The notes beneath the pieces were generated by a model. The model did no database searches. It had not been told where the DNA came from and saw only the letters and a list, made by a program, of their open reading frames with translations. Positions 32,541 through 40,225 of a stretch of 64,000 nucleotides of DNA are shown here, piece after piece. Each line of letters starts with the position of its first letter. Position 1 is the stretch's first letter. The DNA is from Suttonella indologenes (GTDB lineage: Bacteria > Pseudomonadota > Gammaproteobacteria > Cardiobacteriales > Cardiobacteriaceae), in assembly GCF_900460215.1 (NCBI RefSeq), contig NZ_UHIA01000004.1, positions 504,001 through 568,000 of the forward strand, given 5' to 3'. The translations under genes and the position numbers were made by a program.

Positions 32541-34082
32541 ATGCAGTTAAATGCCGCAGAAATTAGTGATTTTATTAAAAATAAAATTGCTGATTATGAT
32601 AGTAAAGTAGAAAGCAGCGCAGAAGGGACGATTATTAGCGTTTCTGATGGTATTGTGCGTATTCAAGGGTTGCAACAAGTTATGCTGGGCGAGATGATTG
32701 CTTTGCCCGGCGGAGAATATGCACTTGCTCTAAACCTTGAGCGTGATAGTGTCGGAGCAGTGGTATTGGGCGAATATACTGCTTTACGTGAAGGCGATAA
32801 GGTTAAATGTACGGGTAAAATCTTAGAAGTGCCGGTCGGTCGGGAATTACTGGGTCGTGTTGTGAATGCGCTTGGTGAGGCTATCGATGGCAAAGGTGAG
32901 ATTAAAACCGCACAAAGTTCTCCTATCGAAAAAATCGCTCCCGGCGTTATAGAGCGCCAATCCGTTGATCAACCTTTACCTACGGGATTAAAATCGATTG
33001 ATGCAATGGTGCCGGTTGGTCGCGGTCAGCGCGAATTAATTATCGGTGATCGTCAAACAGGTAAAACGGCGATTGCAGTAGATGCAATTATTAATCAAAA
33101 AACAACGGGCGTGAAATGCGTATATGTGGCAATCGGTCAGAAAGCCTCATCAATAGCGGCAGTTGTGCGTAAATTAGAAGAACACGATGCGCTCAAGCAT
33201 ACTATCATTGTGGCAGCTTCGGCTTCTGATTCGGCGGCAATGCAATATATTGCGGCTTATGCAGGCTGTGCAATGGGCGAATATTTCCGCGATCACGGCG
33301 AAGATGCATTGATCGTATATGATGATTTAACTAAGCAGGCATGGGCATATCGTCAAGTTTCTCTGCTTTTACGCCGTCCTCCCGGCCGTGAAGCTTATCC
33401 CGGCGATGTTTTCTATTTGCATTCACGTTTACTTGAACGCGCTTCTCGTATTAATGCCAAAGAAGTTGAGCGTTTAACTAATGGAGAAGTCAAAGGTAAG
33501 ACAGGTTCTTTAACCGCTTTGCCGATTATTGAAACGCAAGCGGGCGACGTTTCTGCATTCGTGCCTACTAACGTTATTTCCATTACAGACGGTCAAATCT
33601 TCTTAGAAACAGACTTATTTAATGCGGGGATTCGTCCTGCAATTAATGCCGGCTTATCTGTTTCTCGTGTTGGCGGTGCTGCGCAGACTAAAATTATTAA
33701 AAAATTAGGTGGCGGCATTCGTTTGGCTTTGGCTCAATATCGTGAATTGGCTGCTTTTGCTCAATTTGCTTCCGATCTTGATGAAGCAACGCGTAAACAG
33801 CTTGAACACGGTCAACGTGTTACCGAATTGATGAAGCAAAAGCAATATTCTCCGTTAAATACAGCAGAAATGGGTATTTCATTATTTGCTGCAGATAAAG
33901 GTTATTTAGATACTGTTCCAGTTGAAAAAATCATTCAATATGAAACAGCGATGTTGGCATATATGCGTAGCGAACATAAAGCATTATTAGATTGCATTAA
34001 TGAAAAAGGCGATTATAATGATGAAATTGAAACAGCAATTCGCACTGCATTAGATGAGTTCAAAGAAAAAGGTACTTGGTAA
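32541..34082 (+). CDS. atpA: ATP synthase subunit alpha
   Basis: A 513-residue non-catalytic nucleotide-binding subunit of F1. Walker A GDRQTGKTAIAVD is at about residues 169-181 and the ATPase signature PAINAGLSVSRVGGAAQ at about 365-381. The length equals that of the E. coli protein. Confidence 0.98.
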   Translation: MQLNAAEISDFIKNKIADYDSKVESSAEGTIISVSDGIVRIQGLQQVMLGEMIALPGGEYALALNLERDSVGAVVLGEYTALREGDKVKCTGKILEVPVGRELLGRVVNALGEAIDGKGEIKTAQSSPIEKIAPGVIERQSVDQPLPTGLKSIDAMVPVGRGQRELIIGDRQTGKTAIAVDAIINQKTTGVKCVYVAIGQKASSIAAVVRKLEEHDALKHTIIVAASASDSAAMQYIAAYAGCAMGEYFRDHGEDALIVYDDLTKQAWAYRQVSLLLRRPPGREAYPGDVFYLHSRLLERASRINAKEVERLTNGEVKGKTGSLTALPIIETQAGDVSAFVPTNVISITDGQIFLETDLFNAGIRPAINAGLSVSRVGGAAQTKIIKKLGGGIRLALAQYRELAAFAQFASDLDEATRKQLEHGQRVTELMKQKQYSPLNTAEMGISLFAADKGYLDTVPVEKIIQYETAMLAYMRSEHKALLDCINEKGDYNDEIETAIRTALDEFKEKGTW

Positions 34083-34091
34083 GGAATCGCA

Positions 34092-34967
34092 ATGTCTAAT
34101 GCCAAAGAAATACGCGGTCAGATTAAGAACATAAAGAACACGCAGAAAATTACGCGTGCCATGGAAATGGTAGCTGCTTCAAAGATTCGCCGTGTGCAAG
34201 ATCAAATGCGAGTAGGAAGACCTTATGCTGAGAGTATTCTGCGTGTGATTGCGCATTTGGTAAAGGCGAGTACTGCAAAACAGCATCTTTTTTTAACTGG
34301 TTATGAAAAAGAAGCGATTGAGAAAGTTGGGTATATCTTAATTAGTACTGATCGCGGTTTATGCGGCGGTTTAAATATTAATTTATTTAAAACTTTTTTA
34401 CAGCATGTGCGTGATCAAAAAGCACAAGGTCGTAAAGTCGTTGCTTCTGTCTTTGGCAGAAAGGGTGTCAGCTTTTTAAGTCAGGCCAATATTCCTATTA
34501 TTTCGGCTGTAGAGAATTATCCGGAAGCTCCGGAAATTCAGGATTTGATTGGTGCAGTCCATCCAATGATTGAAGCTTTCGAACGCGGCGAAATTCAGCA
34601 AATTTATATTGTTGGCAACACATTCATTAATGCGATGGCGCAAAAACCGACTATTGAACGGCTTTTGCCGGCAAATATCGCACATGGAGATGGTAAGACT
34701 GCCAGCCATTCTTGGGATTATGTATATGATTCTTCTCCAGACGAATTACTTGAGCGCTTGATGAAGCGTTATTTGGAAAGCATTGTCAGACAAGCGATGC
34801 TTGAAAATATCGTATCTGAAATGTCGGCACGCATGATCGCAATGAAAAATGCTTCTGATAATGCCGGTTCATTGATTAATGAATTGCAGCTGAAATATAA
34901 CAAAGCTCGCCAAGCGGCGATTACCCAAGAATTAACAGAAATTGTTGCCGGCGCTGATGCCGTCTAA
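34092..34967 (+). CDS. atpG: ATP synthase subunit gamma
   Basis: A 291-residue central rotor shaft. N-terminal helix AKEIRGQIKNIKNTQKITRAMEMVAASKI and C-terminal helix with DNAGSLINELQLKYNKARQAAITQELTEIVAGADA are the coiled-coil parts that turn inside F1; both match the family closely. Confidence 0.97.
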   Translation: MSNAKEIRGQIKNIKNTQKITRAMEMVAASKIRRVQDQMRVGRPYAESILRVIAHLVKASTAKQHLFLTGYEKEAIEKVGYILISTDRGLCGGLNINLFKTFLQHVRDQKAQGRKVVASVFGRKGVSFLSQANIPIISAVENYPEAPEIQDLIGAVHPMIEAFERGEIQQIYIVGNTFINAMAQKPTIERLLPANIAHGDGKTASHSWDYVYDSSPDELLERLMKRYLESIVRQAMLENIVSEMSARMIAMKNASDNAGSLINELQLKYNKARQAAITQELTEIVAGADAV

Positions 34968-34985
34968 TGAATTAGGAGAGTTTTT

Positions 34986-36374
34986 ATGAGTACGGGCAAA
35001 ATTGTACAGATTATTGGCGCGGTAGTAGATATTGAGTTTCCAATTAATGAAATCCCAAATATCAATGATGCGTTAATCGGTGAAGAGAACGGGATTACTT
35101 TTGAAGTGCAGCAGCAGCTTGGCGATGGTGTTGTGCGTACCATTGCGATGGGCGCTTCAGATGGTTTGGTTCGCGGTATGTCGGTTAAAAACACCGGTAA
35201 AACGATTCAGGTGCCGGTAGGTAAGGCGACTTTAGGTCGTATCATGAATGTGTTGGGTGAGCCGATTGATCATCAAGGAGAAATTGAAGCGGAAGCTAAA
35301 TGGGGCATTCACCGTGCAGCGCCTGCTTATGATGAATTATCAAGCTCTACCGAGCTATTAGAAACCGGTATTAAAGTTATTGATTTGCTTTGTCCTTTTG
35401 CCAAAGGCGGTAAAGTCGGTTTGTTTGGCGGCGCAGGCGTTGGCAAGACCGTTAATATGATGGAGCTTATCCGTAATATTGCGATTGAGCATAGCGGTTA
35501 TTCCGTTTTTGCCGGTGTCGGCGAACGTACTCGTGAAGGTAATGACTTCTACTATGAAATGAAAGAGTCTAATGTATTAGACAAAGTCTCTCTTGTTTAT
35601 GGACAGATGAATGAGCCGGCAGGTAACCGTTTCCGTGTTGCTTTAACAGGCTTAACTATGGCGGAATATTTCCGTGAAGAAGGGCGTGATGTTCTGTTCT
35701 TTGTGGATAATATTTATCGTTATACCTTGGCGGGTACGGAAGTATCGGCACTCTTAGGTCGTATGCCTTCCGCAGTAGGTTATCAGCCGACTTTGGCGGA
35801 AGAAATGGGCAAGCTGCAAGAACGGATTACTTCTACCAAAAAAGGGTCGATTACTTCGATTCAAGCGGTGTATGTGCCGGCAGATGACTTGACTGACCCT
35901 TCTCCTGCGACAACTTTTGCTCACTTAGATTCAACGGTAGTGCTTTCCCGCCAAATCGCCGAGTTAGGAATTTATCCGGCGGTAGATCCTTTGGATTCTA
36001 CTTCGCGTCAATTAGATCCTTTGATTATTGGCGAGGAGCATTATTCGGTTGCGCGTCGTGTGCAAGGCGTGTTGCAGCGTTATAAAGAATTGCGTGATAT
36101 TATTGCGATTTTAGGTATGGATGAGTTGTCTGAGGAAGACAAGCAAATCGTTACCCGTGCACGTAAAATCCAACGTTTCTTATCGCAACCTTTCTTCGTT
36201 GCGGAAGTCTTTACAGGTTCTCCGGGCAAATATGTGTCCTTAAAAGATACGATTGCCGGTTTTAAAGGAATTGTTGAAGGTGAATATGACCACTTGCCTG
36301 AGCAGGCATTTTATATGGTCGGTTCCATTGATGAAGCAGTGGCAAAAGCTGAAAAAATGAAAGCCCAAGCCTAA
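34986..36374 (+). CDS. atpD: ATP synthase subunit beta
   Basis: A 462-residue catalytic subunit. Walker A GGAGVGKTVNMMELI is at about residues 150-164, the catalytic-Glu region GVGERTREGNDFYYEM follows at about 180-195, and the ATPase signature PAVDPLDSTSRQL at about 333-345. GGAGAG site before ATG 34986. Confidence 0.98.
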   Translation: MSTGKIVQIIGAVVDIEFPINEIPNINDALIGEENGITFEVQQQLGDGVVRTIAMGASDGLVRGMSVKNTGKTIQVPVGKATLGRIMNVLGEPIDHQGEIEAEAKWGIHRAAPAYDELSSSTELLETGIKVIDLLCPFAKGGKVGLFGGAGVGKTVNMMELIRNIAIEHSGYSVFAGVGERTREGNDFYYEMKESNVLDKVSLVYGQMNEPAGNRFRVALTGLTMAEYFREEGRDVLFFVDNIYRYTLAGTEVSALLGRMPSAVGYQPTLAEEMGKLQERITSTKKGSITSIQAVYVPADDLTDPSPATTFAHLDSTVVLSRQIAELGIYPAVDPLDSTSRQLDPLIIGEEHYSVARRVQGVLQRYKELRDIIAILGMDELSEEDKQIVTRARKIQRFLSQPFFVAEVFTGSPGKYVSLKDTIAGFKGIVEGEYDHLPEQAFYMVGSIDEAVAKAEKMKAQA

Positions 36375-36383
36375 GGAGGCAGC

Positions 36384-36800
36384 ATGGCGAATGCTTTTCG
36401 TGTAAGTGTAGTGAGTCAAGACCGTTCTCTTTATGAGGGAACGGTACAGCAAATTGCCGTTACTGCCGCTTCTGGAGAGTTGGGCATTTTGGCTGGACAT
36501 ACGCCATTGATGGCAAGTTTAAAGCCCGGTCAAGTACGTTTGACTTTAGAATCAGGAGCGGAAGAGGTTATCTATATTTCAGGCGGATTCTTAGAAGTTC
36601 AGGCGCAGCAGACGATTATATTAGCGGATAGCGCTGAGCGTGCTGCGGAATTAGACGAAGCCAAAGTGCGAGCGGCAAAAGAACGAGCGGAAGCGAGGAT
36701 GCACGGTTTGCAGGCGGATGATGAAGACGGTAAACATCTACATACTGAGTTGGCGCAATTAACCGCACAATTATCAGCTATTCGTCGCACACGCAGGTAA
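36384..36800 (+). CDS. atpC: ATP synthase subunit epsilon
   Basis: A 138-residue rotor subunit that can inhibit ATP hydrolysis. N-terminal beta-sandwich with GELGILAGHTPLMASLKPG and a C-terminal helical hairpin (AERAAELDEAKVRAAKERAEAR). Last gene of the operon, ended by a terminator 15 bases on. Confidence 0.96.
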   Translation: MANAFRVSVVSQDRSLYEGTVQQIAVTAASGELGILAGHTPLMASLKPGQVRLTLESGAEEVIYISGGFLEVQAQQTIILADSAERAAELDEAKVRAAKERAEARMHGLQADDEDGKHLHTELAQLTAQLSAIRRTRR

Positions 36801-36814
36801 GCGCTGTATTTTTT

Positions 36815-36839
36815 AAGCCGACCTTGTGTCGGCTTTTTA
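36815..36839 (+). terminator. Intrinsic terminator of the atp operon
   Basis: AAGCCGAC / GTCGGCTT with loop CTTGT and a T run. It lies between atpC and glmU, so glmU reads through partly or uses its own promoter. Confidence 0.8.
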
Positions 36840-36854
36840 TTTGAGGAAAAAAGA

Positions 36855-38252
36855 ATGTCTCATCATGTATTTAATGCTTTGATTTTGGCGGCAGGCAAAG
36901 GCACCCGTATGAATTCGATGCGCCCTAAATTGCTTCAACCTTTAGCCGGACGTCCAATGTTGAGTTTATTATTAGATACGCTTAAGCAATTAAATATTCA
37001 CTCAAGTGCTGTGATATACGGTTATTTGGGAGAGCAATTACAAGCGGAAATTAGCTCTGATTATCCTCATTTGCATTGGTTTGAGCAAAAAGAGCAGTTG
37101 GGGACCGCACATGCCGTGATACAAGCTTTGCCGTTTTTGCAAAGTGAAGCAATTACATTAATTTTATTAGGCGATTGCCCTTTGCTCACGGTTAATACCC
37201 TCAATGCTTTATTGACGCAAGCGGAAAAGACTGGAGCCGCCTTATTGACCGCAAATTTCGCTGATCCAAGCGGTTACGGAAGGATTGTGCGTGATGTTCA
37301 AGATAATGTGGTGGCAATTGTCGAGCATAAAGACGCAACAGATGAGCAGCGTAAAATTCAAGAAATCAATACAGGCGTTATGGCGATTAATAATGCTTTA
37401 TTACGTGAATATTTGCCCCAAATTGATAATAAGAATGCACAAAAAGAATATTATTTGACGGATTTAATCGCCTTATTATCTGATAATGGTTGGCAGGTAT
37501 CGGCATTACTTGCTGAAAATGAAGAAGAAACTTTAGGCATTAATAATCGTGCGCAGCTCGCACAGGCAGAGGCGGTATATCGCAAACGTCAAGCCCAGCA
37601 ATTATTAGCCGTAGGCGTTACATTGATTGATCCTGCTCGAATTGATGTGCATGGTCAAATTAGTGTCGGGCATGATGTCTTGATTGAGCCGAATGTTTTT
37701 TTCAAAGGAAAAGTTGTTTTAGGAAATCATGTGCATATTGGTGCAGGCAGTGTGCTGATTGATTGTGAATTGGGGGATAATGTACGCGTACAGCCGATGA
37801 GCATGATTGAAAAATCGCAGATTGCGGCTGATGCAGAAATCGGACCGTATGCGCGCATTCGTCCAAATACACAATTAAAACGGGCGGCAAAAATCGGCAA
37901 TTTCGTTGAGATTAAGGCGAGCATAGTGGATGAAGGAAGCAAAGTAAACCATTTAAGCTATATCGGCGATGCTATCATTGGGAAAAACGTCAATATTGGC
38001 GCCGGCACCATTACTTGTAATTATGATGGCGTGAATAAATACCGCACGGAAATAGGTAATCAGGTTTTTGTCGGCTCAAATACCGCATTAGTTGCGCCGC
38101 TGCGTCTTGGTGATCGCGTAACGATTGGCGCAGGCTCAGTGATTACGCAAAATATTTCCGCAGATAGCTTGGCTTTTACTCGTGCAGATTTGCAAGAAAA
38201 ACCGGATTGGCTAAGTCCGATAAAAAAGAAAACTAATCAAAATAAGTCTTGA
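36855..38252 (+). CDS. glmU: Bifunctional GlmU (GlcNAc-1-P uridylyltransferase / GlcN-1-P acetyltransferase)
   Basis: A 465-residue enzyme completing UDP-GlcNAc synthesis. The N-terminal pyrophosphorylase domain has LILAAGKGTRMNSMRPKLL (about 9-27); the C-terminal left-handed beta-helix shows isoleucine-patch hexapeptide repeats, with NYDGVNKYRT and GSNTALVAPLRLGDRVTIGAG in the acetyltransferase site. GAGGAAAAAAG before ATG. Downstream of atp, as in many gammaproteobacteria. Confidence 0.97.
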   Translation: MSHHVFNALILAAGKGTRMNSMRPKLLQPLAGRPMLSLLLDTLKQLNIHSSAVIYGYLGEQLQAEISSDYPHLHWFEQKEQLGTAHAVIQALPFLQSEAITLILLGDCPLLTVNTLNALLTQAEKTGAALLTANFADPSGYGRIVRDVQDNVVAIVEHKDATDEQRKIQEINTGVMAINNALLREYLPQIDNKNAQKEYYLTDLIALLSDNGWQVSALLAENEEETLGINNRAQLAQAEAVYRKRQAQQLLAVGVTLIDPARIDVHGQISVGHDVLIEPNVFFKGKVVLGNHVHIGAGSVLIDCELGDNVRVQPMSMIEKSQIAADAEIGPYARIRPNTQLKRAAKIGNFVEIKASIVDEGSKVNHLSYIGDAIIGKNVNIGAGTITCNYDGVNKYRTEIGNQVFVGSNTALVAPLRLGDRVTIGAGSVITQNISADSLAFTRADLQEKPDWLSPIKKKTNQNKS

Positions 38253-38330
38253 AGCTTAACTGAATGTAAAACACAAATATTGCCGATCTTGTTATATTGT
38301 TAGTCCCTTTAATATAAAACAGAGGTAGAG

Positions 38331-38906
38331 ATGAAAAAATTATTTCTTGTATCGGCAATCTTATTTAGCGCTACGTCTATGGCGCAGACCTCCAATGCAG
38401 AAGATCGTGCACAAGCACGTCCGGATTCAACCGTAAAAGCAGATGTAGTAACAGAAACGCAAATTACTCAAGCGCTTGTTCTTGATGGTAATGTTATCAC
38501 TGAAAGTACACAAACTATTGTGCAGCCATCTGTTGAAGCGCTTAATATTGAAGCTCCGGCAACATCTTTGCCAGCGGCAGCAATTATTGACGACTCTAAA
38601 GATTTAGAAGCGACAATGAAATTGATGGGACGGAATTTTAAAGCTATTAACGGCGCAGATAATATAGCGGCAATGGCAGAGCCTGCGGCACAATTGAGCC
38701 AATGGGCTAGTCAAGCAGAGGCATTGAGTATTGACGCTAATGCGCAAGATCAGGAAAAATTTCTGCAAGGTATACAGCAAATACGTAAATTAATTGCGGA
38801 TTTAGAAATAGCGATTGAAAATAAAGATGAAGTAACTGTTCGCACGATTATCAATGAATTAGGCGATGTACGTAAGGAGTATCACAAATATTTTGATATG
38901 AATTAA
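38331..38906 (+). CDS. Periplasmic cytochrome b562-like protein
   Basis: A 191-residue protein with signal peptide MKKLFLVSAILFSATSMAQ. After a linker of about 70 residues it has a four-helix domain like cytochrome b562. DLEATMKLMGRNFKAING matches the helix carrying the axial Met, and DVRKEYHKYFDMN at the C terminus matches the helix with the axial His. In E. coli b562 the haem ligands are Met7 and His102. Whether haem is bound here is inference. The gene ends 8 bases before the tracrRNA terminator tail, tail to tail. The N-terminal linker is not usual for the family. Confidence 0.7.
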   Translation: MKKLFLVSAILFSATSMAQTSNAEDRAQARPDSTVKADVVTETQITQALVLDGNVITESTQTIVQPSVEALNIEAPATSLPAAAIIDDSKDLEATMKLMGRNFKAINGADNIAAMAEPAAQLSQWASQAEALSIDANAQDQEKFLQGIQQIRKLIADLEIAIENKDEVTVRTIINELGDVRKEYHKYFDMN

Positions 38907-38914
38907 TTCAACCT

Positions 38915-39036
38915 AAAAAGACGATGCCCCTGAAAAGTAGAACTTTTCAGGGGCACATTCATTTCTGAATACGTCGCGACACATTTTTTCAAATGGTCTT
39001 ATTGTAGCAACGGCTCTCATCTCGTAGTGCAACAAT
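38915..39036 (-). ncRNA. tracrRNA of the type II-C CRISPR system
   Basis: Read on the minus strand, the RNA starts near 39036 with an anti-repeat (about 39001-39036) that matches the array repeat over 17 consecutive bases, CTCTCATCTCGTAGTGC in plus-strand reading, plus TTGTAGC near the other end. A bulge of five mismatches lies between, as in Neisseria tracrRNA. It continues through ATAAGACC and a middle stem region and ends in a 13-bp hairpin TGCCCCTGAAAAG / CTTTTCAGGGGCA, followed by TCGTCTTTTT. The promoter lies right upstream. It guides crRNA processing and Cas9 loading. It is divergent from cas9, with an IS30 between them. Confidence 0.92.
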
Positions 39037-39043
39037 GCTGCGG

Positions 39044-39073
39044 ATTATAAAATACTTATGCGAATAATAGCAA
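39044..39073 (-). promoter_or_regulatory. tracrRNA promoter
   Basis: On the minus strand TTGCTA, an 18-base spacer and a perfect TATAAT, placing the start 7-8 bases downstream at the first base of the anti-repeat. Confidence 0.85.
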
Positions 39074-39109
39074 GCAGAAATTTAGCTGAGTTGTGTAGAT
39101 TTTTATGTT

Positions 39110-40171
39110 CTTGAATTTACAATCCAAGTGCAAAAAAAAGAAGCATTCATAATAGAGTATAATTTTGTTCCCCAACAAAAAAGGACTCTAAAATGAACGC
39201 TTATTACCGACATCTTACGCTTTCAGAACGGGAAAGCATAATGATTCTGCTCGCTCAAGGCAAAAAACAATCCGAGATTGCCCGACAATTAGGGCGGAGC
39301 TGCAGCACCATTTCCCGTGAGCTAAAAAGGCATGTACTCAAAGTATATCGAGCGAGTTCGGCGCACAGCGGCTATCAAGCATCGGAAAAAGTGCAAAGCG
39401 ATACCCAATTTAAAACGGGCGGAATATCATCATTTGGTGCAAAGCAAGGTGTTGGACGGCAAGTGGTCGCCCGAACAGCTCAGCAAGCGCTTAGAATTTG
39501 AAAAATCTGATTTATCAATCGGTTTTAATACGATTTACCGCGCGATTCATCAAGGTTGGCTGGATATCAGCGAAGGCAAAGCAAGCCGAAAATTACGCCA
39601 TAAAGGCAGAACAAGACGGAGAAAAAATCATCTTGAAAAGCGTGGAAAAATCACGATTTCGCATACATTGGAGGAACGCCCGATTTCAGCGCAAAACCGC
39701 AGCCGTTTCGGACATTGGGAGGCGGATACGGTATTGGGTGTCGCAGGCGGTGCCTGTTTGCTTACTTTGACGGAACGCAAAAGCCGTTTTGAGTTGGTGA
39801 AAAAGATTGCAGGCAAAAAAAGCATTGTTGGTGAAAGAGGCGATGATAACCCTGCTTAAACCGCATAAATTACGGTCAATTACGCCGGACAGAGGCAAGG
39901 AATTTGCCAAACATAGTTTAGTTACGCAAACATTAGGCACAGCTTTTTATTTTCCCGAGCCGCATCAGATGTGGCAAAGGGGGGCAAATGAAAATACAAA
40001 CGGGTTGCTCAGGGAGTATTTCCCCAAGCAAAAGGATATAAACCGTTGGAGCGATGATTATATTCAATCGGTCGTTGACAAATTAAATCTACGGCCGAGA
40101 AAGTGTTTAGGCTGGAAAACACCTTATGAAGTTTACTTTAAAAAACTATTGCACTTGGTTTGACAATTCAA
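39110..40171 (+). mobile_element. IS30-family element between tracrRNA and cas9
   Basis: Terminal inverted repeats start CTTGAATT and contain CCAAGTGCAA at both ends (39110 and 40171). The single transposase is broken by two frameshifts, so the element cannot move by itself. Its right end carries TTGACA pointing toward cas9. No long target duplication is evident; at most two to three T-rich bases match. Confidence 0.85.
39193..40163 (+). pseudogene. IS30-family transposase, two frameshifts
   Basis: Read across three frames it gives a normal IS30 transposase of about 320 residues. The N-terminal helix-turn-helix is LTLSERESIMILLAQGKKQSEIARQLGRS (frame 1); the body with HHLVQSKVLDGKWSPEQLS and FGHWEADTVLG is in frame 2 up to about 39830; and the C-terminal DDE part with SITPDRGKEFAKH and RGANENTNGLLREYFPK is in frame 3. 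The first shift is near 39330, the second near 39830. Closest in style to Neisseria-type IS30 elements (IS1655 group). Confidence 0.85.
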
Positions 40172-40188
40172 GTTTTAAAACAGTATGA
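40159..40188 (+). promoter_or_regulatory. Hybrid IS30/chromosome promoter for cas9
   Basis: Perfect TTGACA at 40159-40164 inside the IS30 right inverted repeat, an 18-base spacer, and TATGAT at 40183-40188 outside the element. Cas9 starts 37 bases on, after AAAGGAAAGG. The geometry is what outward hybrid promoters of insertion elements look like. Confidence 0.7.
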
Positions 40189-40225
40189 TTTCTAATTATT
40201 CACTGTCTGGACAAAGGAAAGGGCT

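Noticed and set aside
39001..39036. Possible degenerate CRISPR repeat upstream of cas9
   Set aside because: It is the tracrRNA anti-repeat: right position after a promoter, a bulge in the middle and a terminator downstream.
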